64,000 bases of DNA from Novosphingobium mathurense (GTDB taxonomy: Bacteria; Pseudomonadota; Alphaproteobacteria; Sphingomonadales; Sphingomonadaceae), in the NCBI RefSeq assembly GCF_900168325.1, contig NZ_FVZE01000001.1:372001-436000 (forward strand), given 5' to 3'. The notes beneath the pieces are model-generated. The model saw only the letters and a program-made list of their open reading frames with translations, made no database searches and was not told where the DNA came from. The first letter of the stretch is position 1. Each line of letters begins with the position of its first letter. A program made the position numbers and the translations under genes. Positions 33,898-43,558 of the stretch are shown one piece after another.

Positions 33898-34815
33898 ATG
33901 AAAGTGGTGGTGACAGGCGCAGGCGGTTTCGTCGGCCGGCAGCTTGTCTCTCGTCTGCTGGAGCGCGGCGATACGGTCGTTGCCTTGGACGCGCAGGCCG
34001 GCGGCATAGCGCACGGTGTCCGGGCCGTGGCAGGCGATCTTGGCGCTAAGGCCGTTCGCGATGCGGCCCTGGCTGGCGGCTGCGATGCGCTTGTTCATCT
34101 CGCGACCGTTCCGGGCGGTGCGGCAGAGGCCGATCCCGGGGCATCGCGGCGGATCAATGTCGATGCCATGTACGACCTGCTGCTGGAAGCGAGCGCGCTG
34201 CGCCCGGGTTTGCGCGTCGTCTATGCCAGTTCCATCGCTGTTTTCGGCGATCCCCTGCCTGCGCATGTCGACGACGGGACGCCGCTTTCGCCCAAGATGA
34301 TCTACGGCGGGCACAAGGCGATGATGGAGGACGCGGTGGCGATGATGTCCAACCGTGGCCTGATCGACGGCGTAACCGTGCGCCTGCCCGGTATCCTTGC
34401 GCGGCCCAAGGGGCCCTCGGGCATGAAGTCGGCCTTCATGAGCAACCTGTTCCATGCCCTCAAGGCAGGAGAGGCATTTACCTGCCCGGTGTCTGCATCG
34501 GGCATGATCTGGGCGCAATCGGTGGCGCGCTGCGCCGAAAACTTCGTTCATGCGCTGTCGCTCGATACCGCACTGCTGCCGCCCACGCGGGCGGTGACCC
34601 TGCCGGCACAGCGGATCTCCATGCGCGACCTGGCTGCGGAGGTCGCGCGCCAGTGCGGCGTATCCGAAGATCTGGTGACGTATGACGCCGATGCGGAACT
34701 GGAAGCCGCCTTCGCCGCGCAGCCGCCTCTCGCGACGCCCGCGGCCGAGAAGGCCGGGTTTACCCACGACGGCGATATCGCGTCGCTGGTCCGCAGTGCG
34801 CTCGCCACGCTCTGA
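33898..34815 (+). CDS. NAD-dependent epimerase/dehydratase (extended SDR)
   Basis: The 305-aa protein has the N-terminal dinucleotide motif VTGAGGFVGRQL and the catalytic YGGHKAMME (Tyr-x3-Lys). The layout fits D-erythronate dehydrogenase-like enzymes (DenD), but the substrate is inferred only. AGGAG 7 bp before ATG 33898 supports this start over ATG 33892. It follows the oxygenase-like gene by 177 bp and converges on accA. Confidence 0.8.
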   Translation: MKVVVTGAGGFVGRQLVSRLLERGDTVVALDAQAGGIAHGVRAVAGDLGAKAVRDAALAGGCDALVHLATVPGGAAEADPGASRRINVDAMYDLLLEASALRPGLRVVYASSIAVFGDPLPAHVDDGTPLSPKMIYGGHKAMMEDAVAMMSNRGLIDGVTVRLPGILARPKGPSGMKSAFMSNLFHALKAGEAFTCPVSASGMIWAQSVARCAENFVHALSLDTALLPPTRAVTLPAQRISMRDLAAEVARQCGVSEDLVTYDADAELEAAFAAQPPLATPAAEKAGFTHDGDIASLVRSALATL

Positions 34816-34834
34816 GCGGCAGCAGGAATCAGAA

Positions 34835-34863
34835 TGGCCGGAGCGCGCTGCGCACTCCGGCCA
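34835..34863. terminator. Terminator hairpin between convergent genes
   Basis: A perfect 9-bp stem TGGCCGGAG / CTCCGGCCA with an 11-base loop lies between the SDR gene and the end of accA. It could act in both directions. No long T run is present. Confidence 0.65.
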
Positions 34864-34897
34864 TGCCCTGAAGTCATCGGGAGAGGGGGATGCCCCC

Positions 34898-35845
34898 TTA
34901 AAGGTTGCCGATCGCCAGGAAGCGTTCTTCGCGGCGATGGAGCAGGTCCTTGGCCGGAACGCCCGACAGTGCGTCGATCTCTTCGGAAATGGCCGCACCC
35001 AGCGCCTGCGATGCGGCTGCGGGATCGCGATGGGCGCCGCCCATCGGCTCGGGCACGATGCGGTCGATCACGTTGAGCTGGAGCAGGTCCTGGGCCGTCA
35101 CGCGCATGGCGGCAGCAGCGTCTGCAGCGCGCTCACCGGTGCGCCACAGGATCGAGGCGCAGCCTTCCGGGCTGATGACGGAATAGACCGCATGTTCCAG
35201 CATGAGAACGCGTTCGGCGCTCGCCAGGGCGACGGCTCCGCCCGATCCGCCTTCGCCGACGATCGTGGCGACCATCGGGACGGGCAGGGACAGGCACGCT
35301 TCGGTGGCGCGGGCAATGGCCTCGGCCTGACCGCGCTCTTCGGCTTCGACGCCCGGGAAGGCGCCTGAGGTGTCGACCAGCGTCACGACCGGCAGGCCGA
35401 AGCGTCCGGCCAGTTCCATCAGGCGCACCGCCTTGCGGTAGCCTTCGGGCTTGCCCATGCCGAAGTTGTGCTTGATGCGGGTCTGGGTGTCGTGGCCCTT
35501 TTCATGGCCGATAACCATGACGCGCCGGTCGCCCAGTCGGGCCATGCCACCCACGATCGCCGCGTCCTCACCGTAGAGACGGTCGCCGCCCAGCGGCATG
35601 AAGTCGGTGAAGATATGGGCGAGGTAGTCACGCAAGTGCGGCCGTTGCGGGTGGCGGGCGACCTGCGTCTTCTGCCACGGCGTCAACGATGCATAAGTGC
35701 GCGCCAGCAGTTGTTCGCTCTTGGTCTCGAGCTTCTGGATTTCGCTCATCAGGTCGAGGCCGCCGGTGTCGGCGGTCGAACGCAGCTCGTGGATGCGCGC
35801 CTCGAGGGCGGCGATCGGTTTCTCGAATTCGAGATAGGAGATCAT
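34898..35845 (-). CDS. accA: Acetyl-CoA carboxylase carboxyltransferase subunit alpha
   Basis: The 315-aa subunit, with AccD, transfers carboxyl from biotin to acetyl-CoA to give malonyl-CoA. The crotonase-fold core segments ([38 protein letters not shown]) are conserved. The length is standard for AccA. Its ATG overlaps the accC stop (ATGA), so the two are translationally coupled. It is the last gene of the accD-accB-accC-accA run. Confidence 0.97.
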   Translation of the reverse strand: MISYLEFEKPIAALEARIHELRSTADTGGLDLMSEIQKLETKSEQLLARTYASLTPWQKTQVARHPQRPHLRDYLAHIFTDFMPLGGDRLYGEDAAIVGGMARLGDRRVMVIGHEKGHDTQTRIKHNFGMGKPEGYRKAVRLMELAGRFGLPVVTLVDTSGAFPGVEAEERGQAEAIARATEACLSLPVPMVATIVGEGGSGGAVALASAERVLMLEHAVYSVISPEGCASILWRTGERAADAAAAMRVTAQDLLQLNVIDRIVPEPMGGAHRDPAAASQALGAAISEEIDALSGVPAKDLLHRREERFLAIGNL

Positions 35846-37209
35846 TTGGCCTCGCTTTCGGCTTCAGCCTTGTCGGCCAGCCACTGTTCGAGCCACTTGA
35901 TCGTGTAGTCGCCGGACTGGAAATCCGGATCCTGGATGATCGCTTCGTGCAGAGGGATCGAGGTCTTGACCCCGCCGACGACCATTTCGCCCAGCGCCCG
36001 CTTGAGGCGCATGATGCAGCCTTCGCGGGTGCGACCGTAGACGATCAGCTTGGCAACCATCGAATCGTAGTAGGGCGGAATGCGGTACCCGGCGTAGAGT
36101 CCGGAATCGACGCGCACGTGCATGCCGCCGGCCGCGTGGAAAGTGTCGACAAGGCCGGGGGAGGGGACGAAGGTCCACGGATCCTCGGCATTGATGCGGC
36201 ACTCGATGGCGTGGCCCTTGAACTCGATCTCGTCCTGCGTGACAGACAGCGGCTTGCCGTCGGCAATGCGGATCTGCTCGCGCACGAGGTCGACCCCGGT
36301 GATCGCTTCGGTCACCGGATGTTCGACCTGCAGGCGGGTGTTCATCTCAATGAAGTAGAACTCACCGTTTTCCCACAGGAACTCGATCGTGCCGGCGCCG
36401 CGATAGCCCATGTCGGCCATCGCCTTGGCAACCACGCCGCCCATGCGCGCGCGCTCTTGTGCCGTGATGACGGGCGAGGGGGCTTCCTCGAGCACCTTCT
36501 GGTGGCGGCGCTGCAGCGAGCAGTCGCGCTCGCCCAGGTGCACGGCTTTGCCATTGCCATCGCCGAAGATCTGGAATTCGATGTGGCGCGGATTGCCGAG
36601 GTACTTCTCGACGTAGACGGTGTCGTCGCCGAAGGCGGCCTTGGCCTCCGAGCGGGCCTGGCTGACCATCGTTTCGAGCTGGTCTTCGCTGGGCACGATC
36701 TTCATGCCGCGTCCACCGCCGCCCGAAGCGGCCTTCACCAGCACCGGGTAGCCGATTTCCTTGGCAAGCTCGCGGATCTCGTCGAGGTCTTCGACGGCGC
36801 CCGGCGAACCGGGGACCAGCGGCAGGCCGAGCGCACCGGCAGTGCGCTTGGCTTCCACCTTGTCGCCCATCGTGCGGATATGCTCGGGCTTGGGGCCGAT
36901 CCAGGTGATCCCGTGGGCTTCGACGATCTCGGCGAACTTGGCGTTCTCCGAAAGGAAGCCGTAGCCGGGGTGAATCGCGTCAGCCTGGGTTATTTCCGCC
37001 GCGGCGATGATCGCGGCGACGTTGAGGTAGGAATCGCGGGCCGAGGGCGGGCCGATGCATACCGCGTGGTCGGCAAGGCGAACGTGCATCGCGTCGGCAT
37101 CGGCCGTGGAGTGCACGGCGACCGTCTCGATGCCCATTTCATGCGCGGCGCGATGGATGCGCAGCGCAATTTCACCGCGATTGGCGATCAGTATGCGGGA
37201 AATGCCCAT
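35842..37209 (-). CDS. accC: Biotin carboxylase, acetyl-CoA carboxylase subunit
   Basis: The 455-aa ATP-grasp enzyme carboxylates the biotin on AccB. The N-terminal [13 protein letters not shown], the glycine-rich loop [22 protein letters not shown] and the ECRINAEDP segment are all present. It lies 5 bp from accB and overlaps accA by 4 bp. This is the standard accBC order with accA fused into the same transcript. Confidence 0.97.
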   Translation of the reverse strand: MGISRILIANRGEIALRIHRAAHEMGIETVAVHSTADADAMHVRLADHAVCIGPPSARDSYLNVAAIIAAAEITQADAIHPGYGFLSENAKFAEIVEAHGITWIGPKPEHIRTMGDKVEAKRTAGALGLPLVPGSPGAVEDLDEIRELAKEIGYPVLVKAASGGGGRGMKIVPSEDQLETMVSQARSEAKAAFGDDTVYVEKYLGNPRHIEFQIFGDGNGKAVHLGERDCSLQRRHQKVLEEAPSPVITAQERARMGGVVAKAMADMGYRGAGTIEFLWENGEFYFIEMNTRLQVEHPVTEAITGVDLVREQIRIADGKPLSVTQDEIEFKGHAIECRINAEDPWTFVPSPGLVDTFHAAGGMHVRVDSGLYAGYRIPPYYDSMVAKLIVYGRTREGCIMRLKRALGEMVVGGVKTSIPLHEAIIQDPDFQSGDYTIKWLEQWLADKAEAESEAK

Positions 37210-37214
37210 GGCGA

Positions 37215-37700
37215 TCAGCCGATGACGACGAGCGGCTGGTCGAATTCGACCGGCTGGGAATTGTCCACCAACACGGCCTTGACGGTGCCCGCGGCAGGTG
37301 CGGTGATCGGGTTCATCACCTTCATCGCCTCGATGATCAGCAGGGTATCGCCCGCCTTCACGTTCTGGCCGACCGATACGAAGTTCGCCGAGCCGGGTTC
37401 CGGGGCGAGGTAGGCGGTGCCTACCATCGGCGACTTGACGGCGGTGCCGTCCATGGCCGGTGCGGCAGCGGCTTCTGTTGCTGCAGGCGCGGCAGCGGCC
37501 GGAGCGGCAGCAGCGACCGGGGCGACGGCCGCCTGGACCATCGGCGCTGCCATCAGCGTGCGGGCGACGCGGATGCGACGTTCACCGTCTTCCACCTCGA
37601 TTTCGCTGAGGTTGGTGTCGGAGAGAAGTTCCGCCAGTTCGCGCACGAGTGCGCTGTCAATGTTCATGCCAGCGGCCTTGCCGCTCGTTTGGTTACCCAT
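37215..37700 (-). CDS. accB: Biotin carboxyl carrier protein
   Basis: The 161-aa protein has an N-terminal helical domain, an alanine/proline-rich linker (about residues 55-80) and a C-terminal biotinyl domain. The domain carries EAMKVMN, in which the lysine (about residue 127) receives biotin. GAGGA 4 bp before ATG 37700 supports the start MGNQTSGK. An alternative Met lies 11 codons in. It is followed directly by accC. Confidence 0.96.
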   Translation of the reverse strand: MGNQTSGKAAGMNIDSALVRELAELLSDTNLSEIEVEDGERRIRVARTLMAAPMVQAAVAPVAAAAPAAAAPAATEAAAAPAMDGTAVKSPMVGTAYLAPEPGSANFVSVGQNVKAGDTLLIIEAMKVMNPITAPAAGTVKAVLVDNSQPVEFDQPLVVIG

Positions 37701-37819
37701 GCGTTCCTCGGATCAGCATATTTTGCCGCGGCTATTGCGGGGGCAATAGCACGTGACAAGGGATTAATCCTAACCTTGCACAGTTTTTCCCCGAAGGGGC
37801 TGTGCGCAGTTTTGCGTTG

Positions 37820-38671
37820 TCAGGCTGCTGTTGCAACCGGACGGAGATAATCGAGCAGGCGCGCAAGCGTCTCGCGCATGTCCCGGCGATGCACGACCAT
37901 GTCGACCATGCCGTGTTCGTGAAGGTATTCCGCGCGCTGGAAGCCGTCGGGCAGCTTTTCGCGAATGGTGTCCTGGATCACGCGCTGGCCGGCAAAGCCG
38001 ATGAGCGCGCCGGGCTCGGCGATCTGGACGTCGCCCAGCATGGCATAGCTTGCCGTGACGCCGCCGGTCGTGGGGTCGGTCAGGACGACGATATAGGGCA
38101 GCCCTGCCGCCTTGAGGCGACGCAGGGCAACGGTGGTCTTGGGCATCTGCATCAGGCTGAGAATGCCTTCCTGCATGCGCGCGCCACCAGCGGCAGTGCA
38201 GATGACGTAGCCGCACTTCTCGCGAATCGCGCGTTCGATCCCGGCAACGAAGGCCGCGCCCACGGCCATGCCCATCGAACCGCCCATGAAGCCGAAGTCC
38301 TGCACGCCCAGCACCAGCTTCTTGCCTTCGATCTGGCCGACGGCATTGGTCAGCGCATCGCCGTAGGGATAGTTGGCCCGGGCGGCCTTGAGGCGGTCGG
38401 GATACTTCTTGCTGTCGCGGAACCTGAGCGGATCTTCCTTGACCTTGGGCGTGGGCAGGATCGAGAAGCCGGGATCGAGCAATTGCCCGATGCGCTCCTG
38501 CGCGCCGATACGCCCGTGGTAGTCGCACTTCGGACAGACCGAGAGGTTGTCCTCGAAGTCCTTGACGAACAGCATCTCACCGCAGGATCGGCACTTGATC
38601 CAGAGGTTGTCGGGTGTGTCGCGCTTGCTCGTGCGCGAGAGGGAATTGCGTACGCGTGTTAGCCAGCTCAT
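37820..38671 (-). CDS. accD: Acetyl-CoA carboxylase carboxyltransferase subunit beta
   Basis: The 283-aa subunit has the N-terminal zinc ribbon of four cysteines (27, 30, 46, 49; CRSC...CPKC) and the conserved GGARMQEG and [17 protein letters not shown] core. It is 119 bp upstream of accB on the same strand, so all four ACC genes lie together. In many alphaproteobacteria accD lies instead near trp/folC genes. Confidence 0.97.
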   Translation of the reverse strand: MSWLTRVRNSLSRTSKRDTPDNLWIKCRSCGEMLFVKDFEDNLSVCPKCDYHGRIGAQERIGQLLDPGFSILPTPKVKEDPLRFRDSKKYPDRLKAARANYPYGDALTNAVGQIEGKKLVLGVQDFGFMGGSMGMAVGAAFVAGIERAIREKCGYVICTAAGGARMQEGILSLMQMPKTTVALRRLKAAGLPYIVVLTDPTTGGVTASYAMLGDVQIAEPGALIGFAGQRVIQDTIREKLPDGFQRAEYLHEHGMVDMVVHRRDMRETLARLLDYLRPVATAA

Positions 38672-38776
38672 GCCGCGCTATTTGCCGTTTTTCGACGCTT
38701 CGGCAAGTCCTGCGGGCTTCTGCGGCCCCTTGAAGGGGCGCAAACGGCGGGAATGCGTGGGTTGCGAATGCAAGAC

Positions 38777-38796
38777 AGCCCCGCAATCGCGGGGCT
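38777..38796 (-). terminator. Terminator after the chemotaxis receptor gene
   Basis: A perfect 8-bp stem AGCCCCGC / GCGGGGCT with loop AATC lies 39 bp past the receptor stop. On the minus strand it is followed by GTCTTGC, so the T tract is short. Confidence 0.6.
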
Positions 38797-38834
38797 GACT
38801 CACGGGTTTTGCACAAGCCGCTATCGATTGAGGC

Positions 38835-40256
38835 TCAGAATTCGCTCCAGTCCTCGTCGTTCGTCGGTACCGACTGCAGGGCGACATTGCCCATGGCCAC
38901 GGGCTGCGACCGGGGTGCCGGATGAAAGGAGGGCGCAGGTGCCGACGGCGCAGGCGGGGCGTACTTGCGCATCGGCCGCACGATGTCCTCCTCGCCGGTA
39001 ACGAAGGAGGAGACGAGCGAGGTCATCTCGTTCGCCTCGTCGGCCAGGCTGCGCGAGGCGGCGGTCGATTGCTCGACCATCGCCGCGTTCTGCTGGGTCA
39101 GCCGGTCCATTTCGCTCACGGCATCGTTGATCTGCTGGAGATTGCTGGCCTGCTGCGTGGCATTGCTGGCGATCTCGGACATCAGCTCATCGATGTCGCC
39201 CACGCTGGCAACGATCTTCTCGAGCAGCGAGCCGGTATCGCCGACCAGAACCACGCCGTCGCCTACCTGCTTGCTGCTGACGGTGATCAGTTCCTTGATG
39301 TTCTTCGCCGCTTCGGCCGAGCGCTGGGCAAGTGCGCGCACTTCGTTGGCGACGACCGCGAAGCCCTTGCCGGCGTCGCCTGCCCGGGCAGCCTCGACCC
39401 CGGCGTTGAGCGCGAGGAGGTTGGTCTGGAAGGCAATCCCGTCGATCACGTTGATGATCTGGCCGATTTCCTGCGCGGACTTCTCGATTTCGCCCATCGC
39501 CACAATGGCCTTGCGAACCACTTCGCCGCCTTCGGTGGCTTCGCGGTGGGCGCCGGAGACGGCCTGCTGGACGTCGGTTGCCTTGTCGGCGGTCCGCTTC
39601 ACGTTGGTGGTGACATCGTTCATCGACGAGGCGGTTTCGGCCAGGCTGGCGGCCTGGCGTTCGTTGCGCGCGGCGAAGTCGTCGGAGGCGGAGCGGATCT
39701 CGGTTGCGCCGGTGCGCACGCTTGCGGCGGCGGTCCGGACCGAGCGGATGGTATCGGCGAGCGATCGGACGGCGGCGTTGAAGTCCCTGCGCAAATCATC
39801 GTAGGCGCCGGGGAAGGGATCGCGGATCTCGCAGTCCAGTTGGTTGCTGGAGAGCTTCTTCAATCCTCCGCTCAGGGCATCGATGATTGTCTTTTCCTGC
39901 GCGGCATTGTCGCTGCGCAGGGCCACGGCGTTGTTGCGGAAGGTAGCCATGGCCTTGGTCATGCGGCCGACGCAGTCCTTGTAGTCGGTGTACTGGATCG
40001 GACTGTCGGTATCGCCGTCCGCCAGCGCTTCCATGCGCATCACGGTATTGACGTATGGGGTGGTGATGTGTCGCGCAGCGACGATCATCGCGATTACGGT
40101 AGCGGCCAGTGACGCAGACGCGGCGCCGATCAATTCGGTGCTGCCGCCGGCCAGCCATGTCGTGACGGGGCCTGTCGTACCGATGAGGGCGAGCAGCGCG
40201 GTCAGCGCCTTGAATTTCGTTCGGATGGGGGCAGTCTTCTCAAACCATTGCAGCAT
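38835..40256 (-). CDS. Methyl-accepting chemotaxis protein
   Basis: The 473-aa receptor has two N-terminal transmembrane segments (about residues 15-35 and 42-62) with almost no periplasmic loop. A HAMP-like region (MRMEALADGD) and a cytoplasmic signalling domain follow, with the hairpin tip IDGIAFQTNLLALNAGVEAARAGD-type signature. The extreme C-terminus DWSEF resembles the W-x-x-F tether that recruits CheR/CheB. GAGGAG six bases before ATG 40256 decides the start. The signal sensed is unknown and may be intracellular or in the membrane. Confidence 0.92.
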   Translation of the reverse strand: MLQWFEKTAPIRTKFKALTALLALIGTTGPVTTWLAGGSTELIGAASASLAATVIAMIVAARHITTPYVNTVMRMEALADGDTDSPIQYTDYKDCVGRMTKAMATFRNNAVALRSDNAAQEKTIIDALSGGLKKLSSNQLDCEIRDPFPGAYDDLRRDFNAAVRSLADTIRSVRTAAASVRTGATEIRSASDDFAARNERQAASLAETASSMNDVTTNVKRTADKATDVQQAVSGAHREATEGGEVVRKAIVAMGEIEKSAQEIGQIINVIDGIAFQTNLLALNAGVEAARAGDAGKGFAVVANEVRALAQRSAEAAKNIKELITVSSKQVGDGVVLVGDTGSLLEKIVASVGDIDELMSEIASNATQQASNLQQINDAVSEMDRLTQQNAAMVEQSTAASRSLADEANEMTSLVSSFVTGEEDIVRPMRKYAPPAPSAPAPSFHPAPRSQPVAMGNVALQSVPTNDEDWSEF

Positions 40257-40601
40257 GTCGGACTCCTCGAAATCATGTCGGCAGCCCGGCTTGCCACAAC
40301 GCTCTCCCCCGTTGGCAGGCAGACGGCCTTCGATGAGAGCCACAGTAAATGTGTAAGTGAAAATTTAGATTGGCAGAATTCTACGTGCAGGACCGTAGAC
40401 GAGGTCTGTCAATTGCTATCCATTGTTATCGTTTTGAAAGGTCGGCGGTCCGAGGCGAGTGGCAACTTTGCTTGATATTCAAGTCCGCTGCTGCTGCCTA
40501 TTATCGACTTGAGAGGATCATTACTGCGATCAATCGCATGAAATCGCTTTACTGTCGTGAAGTCAGGCGCGGCCAGGACAAGCGGCGGAATGAGCGGAAC
40601 C

Positions 40602-40635
40602 AAAAAGCCCGGGAAGACAAATGTCATTCCCGGGC
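40602..40635 (-). terminator. Orphan minus-strand terminator
   Basis: GCCCGGGA (40607-40614) and TCCCGGGC (40628-40635) form a perfect 8-bp stem. On the minus strand they are followed by CTTTTTGG. No protein gene lies upstream on that strand before the LuxR-type gene, so it may end a small RNA or antisense leader transcript. Confidence 0.6.
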
Positions 40636-40707
40636 AAGTAATCCAGGATCTGCAGAAGCCGATCCATTGGGTCGCATGCGGCCAATGCCCGTTTTGCGCA
40701 GGAAAAT

Positions 40708-40727
40708 CATACCATGATCAGGGTATG
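40708..40727. promoter_or_regulatory. Lux-box-like dyad operator
   Basis: A 20-bp perfect inverted repeat CATACC-N8-GGTATG lies 88 bp upstream of the LuxR-type regulator gene. Size and symmetry match LuxR-family binding sites, suggesting autoregulation (inference). Confidence 0.5.
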
Positions 40728-40814
40728 GGAAAGAGGAGAACAAGATTCTCAATGGCTTGCGAAACGATTGCAACTGCATAAAAGCATCATGGATGGGGCA
40801 TTCGGGGGGCTCGG

Positions 40815-41915
40815 ATGGAGGGCGAATCAGGACGTCGCGAAGATATCGCTCGGCTTTTTGCGCAGGCGCCTTTCAGTGACGCAGGGTGGGATACCGCGCT
40901 GCGGGCATTGGCGGATGCGACCGGTTCGGCGCGCGCACAACTGGTTGCCTTCGGTAATGATCATGTCAGCTTCAACTGGGTCACCGACGTCGATGAAGGC
41001 TACGCCGAGGAGTTCCTCAGGATCGAAGGCTATCGCGCCGACGTGAACTACCGGGTCGCCGCGATTGCCAAGCCCTTCGAAGTTACGTGGGAGCGGCATT
41101 ACGATGCGGTTCGCAAGGTTTCCACGAATGATGTCTACCTCGATCACGTGCGCAAGTACGATGCGGAGCAGGGCGCGCAGGTGATCCTCGTCGACCGGCC
41201 CGGCGCATTCTTTGGCGTGGCCGCGCTCCATGCACGCTCGGACGGTGCGACGAATGAAGCGCAGCGCAAGGTGCTCGGTGAGGCCGCGCCGCACGTCCTG
41301 CGGGCGATCCAACTGCAGAAGGCGGTCGAGCATCGCGGTGTTGAACTTCTGCGCGGGTCTCTGGAAGCCATACGTCATGCCGCGATCCTGCTCGACGGGA
41401 CCGGCAAGGTCTGCGCCATGACCCAGGCCGCGGAAAAGATGCTGGGGTGGCAGACATTCCAAGTGAGGGCGGGGGCCTTGCGAGCGGTACGTGCTGATAT
41501 AGACCGGGAACTGCAGCGCCGATTGAGCGCGGCGCTGGCGGACAGTCCGCCGCAATCCGAATTGTGGATCTCCACCGCGCAAGGGCGGATACTGGTGGAA
41601 GTCTGCACGCTGCCCCGACAGGATTGGAACTTCGGCTTCTCGCCAAGGGTCGTCGTGACTTTCCGCTCGCCGCTCCCGGCCAGCGACAATCAGGTGGAGC
41701 GGCTGTGCGCGGCGTTCGGCCTGACCGGAGCCGAAGGGCAGATCGTGGCGTTGCTCGCGCAAGGTCAGTCGCGGCAGGAAGCGGCGCACCGGCGCGGGGT
41801 GAGCGTACAGACAGTTGCTACCCAGTTGCGCACGATTTTCCAGAAATGCGGGGTCAATCGCGAGGCCGAACTGGTCTCCATGGCGCGTGCCGTCATCGAG
41901 TTGGGTAACAATTGA
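40815..41915 (+). CDS. LuxR-family transcriptional regulator
   Basis: The 366-aa protein ends in a LuxR/FixJ-type HTH (about residues 300-360, LTGAEGQIVALLAQGQSRQEA followed by VSVQTVATQLRTIFQKCG). The region about 180-280 looks PAS-like (ILLDGTGKVCAMTQAAEKML). The N-terminal 150 residues are not recognised as an acyl-homoserine-lactone domain. No luxI is nearby. It may respond to an intracellular ligand. A dyad operator lies upstream and the TorF porin gene follows by 110 bp. Confidence 0.85.
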   Translation: MEGESGRREDIARLFAQAPFSDAGWDTALRALADATGSARAQLVAFGNDHVSFNWVTDVDEGYAEEFLRIEGYRADVNYRVAAIAKPFEVTWERHYDAVRKVSTNDVYLDHVRKYDAEQGAQVILVDRPGAFFGVAALHARSDGATNEAQRKVLGEAAPHVLRAIQLQKAVEHRGVELLRGSLEAIRHAAILLDGTGKVCAMTQAAEKMLGWQTFQVRAGALRAVRADIDRELQRRLSAALADSPPQSELWISTAQGRILVEVCTLPRQDWNFGFSPRVVVTFRSPLPASDNQVERLCAAFGLTGAEGQIVALLAQGQSRQEAAHRRGVSVQTVATQLRTIFQKCGVNREAELVSMARAVIELGNN

Positions 41916-42025
41916 CCGGCCGGGCACGTGGCTCGCCTTTCCCGTAGCCCAGTCTTAGACCCCGTTGGTGTTGATTTACCAATAGTTATGGGAATGCGCC
42001 TAAGCCTGCACGATCACGGGATGGA

Positions 42026-42754
42026 GTGGCTGCGGGCGTGGCAATTGGCGTGAGATCTTCGGTTGGCCTTCTCGCACTCGTGCTGGGTGGGACGGGCTTG
42101 CCGGCTGCCGCGCAGGAAAGCGGCAATAGCGTTACGCCTGCCTTCCAGCTTTCCGCCAACGCCAGCATCGTCTCCGATTACCGGTTTCGCGGTATCAGCC
42201 TGTCCGGCAAGGATCCTGCGATCCAGGGCGGGATCGACCTCAGCCATGACAGCGGCCTGTTCATCGGCACCTGGGCTTCGAGCATTGCGAATTCCGGCGG
42301 TTCCAACACCGAACTCGACCTCTATGGAGGCTATGGCGGCTCGGTCGCCGGTATCGATTATTCCGTCACCGCGCTCACCTACGTCTATCCCGGCGGCCAC
42401 AGTGTCAACTACTTCGAGGTACTGGGATCGGCATCGACGAGGCTGGGGACCGGTAGCGTCGGCCTCGATATGGGCTGGGTGCCCCGCCAGGACAATTTCG
42501 GCGGAGACAACATCTACCTCGCGGCAAAGGGGCAGGTCCCGCTGGGCAGCATTCCCGCCAGCCTGTTCGGCCACGTGGGCTATGAAAATGGCGATGTCTA
42601 CTTCCGCAAGTGGGATTGGGAAGCGGGCCTCTCCTACGCGACGGGGCCGTTGACCGCATCGTTGTCCTACGTCGATACCAACTATTCCGGCGTCGATGAG
42701 GCAGGTCGTTTCGCCAGGGCCGGCGTCGTCGCCTCGCTTACCGCCAGTTTCTGA
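42026..42754 (+). CDS. TorF-family putative porin
   Basis: The 242-aa product has a signal peptide (about residues 10-30, LLALVLGGTGLPAAAQ) and a beta-barrel-like sequence with the family signature SDYRFRGISLSGKDPAIQGGID. It ends in a C-terminal phenylalanine (TASF), typical for outer-membrane insertion. The start is a GTG at 42026. The function of TorF proteins is not settled; they are thought to be outer-membrane porins. It ends 15 bp before the cyclase-like gene and may be co-transcribed with it. Confidence 0.85.
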   Translation: MAAGVAIGVRSSVGLLALVLGGTGLPAAAQESGNSVTPAFQLSANASIVSDYRFRGISLSGKDPAIQGGIDLSHDSGLFIGTWASSIANSGGSNTELDLYGGYGGSVAGIDYSVTALTYVYPGGHSVNYFEVLGSASTRLGTGSVGLDMGWVPRQDNFGGDNIYLAAKGQVPLGSIPASLFGHVGYENGDVYFRKWDWEAGLSYATGPLTASLSYVDTNYSGVDEAGRFARAGVVASLTASF

Positions 42755-42769
42755 TTGCAGGTACGCTTG

Positions 42770-43558
42770 ATGTCCCGTCTCTTCCTTTCCGTAGACATGG
42801 TCGGCTCGACCCAGTTCAAGGCGACCAGGAACGCCAAGGGACCGGGGGGCTGGATGGAGATCTTCCGCACCTTCTTCACCAATTTTCCGCTGATGCTGGT
42901 GGGGCAGATGGGCTTCGAATTCCTAGATGAGGACGAGACCCCGGTCGTGGACGTCTGGAAGGCCATGGGCGACGAGGCGATCTTCACTGCGCAGCCTTCC
43001 AGCGCCGAGGAGCTGACCGGTATCCTGCGCGTCCTGTTGCGCACCATGCGGCTGTACGAGGCCAACCACTTCGAAACGCTGCCGCTGCGTCTCAAGGGTA
43101 CGGCCTGGCTGGCCGACTTTGCCGAGAACAACATCGCGCTCGAGATCCCCGAGCTGTCCTCGGACGATGCGGCGCCGCACCTCGATTTCATCGGGCCGGA
43201 CCTCGACCTGGGCTTTCGTCTTTCGAAATATGCCCGCCCGGCCAGTCTCGTGCTTTCGCTGGACCTCGTCGAGACGCTGCTGGAAGCGGATAACCTTTCG
43301 ACCGTCGCCATGTATCTGGTCGGGCGCGAGGAACTGAAGGGCGTCATGTTCGGTCGCCCTTATCCGATTGTGTGGATGCACGATGCCGAGGAGGGATTCG
43401 ACTTCCTGCCCTGGGAGCGCGAGAGCTGCCCCTACATCGCCGCCGCCCTCGATGCCCGTCCGGCGAGCGTGGAAGAACTGCGCCGCCAGATCGACGACAT
43501 GCGCCACTACCTGCGCAAGATGCACGGGCTCGAACGCCCGCCGATCAAGCTGGGCTGA
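42770..43558 (+). CDS. Divergent class III nucleotidyl cyclase-like protein
   Basis: The 262-aa protein shows the plan of a class III cyclase domain. FLSVDMVGST has the first metal Asp (Asp9), WKAMGDEAIF has the second (Asp68), and DLGFRLSKYARPASLVLS resembles the late conserved helix. A C-terminal helical tail follows (about 225-262). No sensor or membrane segment is present. Whether it makes cAMP/cGMP is unproven. ATG 42770 is chosen; the frame also opens 5 codons earlier. It converges on the phosphatase gene with a 14-bp overlap. Confidence 0.65.
   Translation: MSRLFLSVDMVGSTQFKATRNAKGPGGWMEIFRTFFTNFPLMLVGQMGFEFLDEDETPVVDVWKAMGDEAIFTAQPSSAEELTGILRVLLRTMRLYEANHFETLPLRLKGTAWLADFAENNIALEIPELSSDDAAPHLDFIGPDLDLGFRLSKYARPASLVLSLDLVETLLEADNLSTVAMYLVGREELKGVMFGRPYPIVWMHDAEEGFDFLPWERESCPYIAAALDARPASVEELRRQIDDMRHYLRKMHGLERPPIKLG

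Larger units (their letters stand above)
40257..40814. other. 558-bp intergenic region with hairpin and dyad operator
   Basis: It lies between the divergent receptor and LuxR-type genes. It contains a minus-strand terminator-like hairpin (40602-40635) with no obvious gene to serve and a LuxR-type dyad (40708-40727). The part from 40350 to 40560 is AT-rich and should hold the receptor promoter. Confidence 0.5.

Noticed and set aside
35689..37413. Plus-strand open frame of 574 codons opposite accA/accC
   Set aside because: The minus strand encodes unmistakable AccA and AccC; this frame has no family features.
40827..41927. Minus-strand frame of 366 codons opposite the LuxR-type regulator
   Set aside because: It mirrors the plus-strand gene, which has a clear LuxR HTH; the antisense frame has no recognisable feature.
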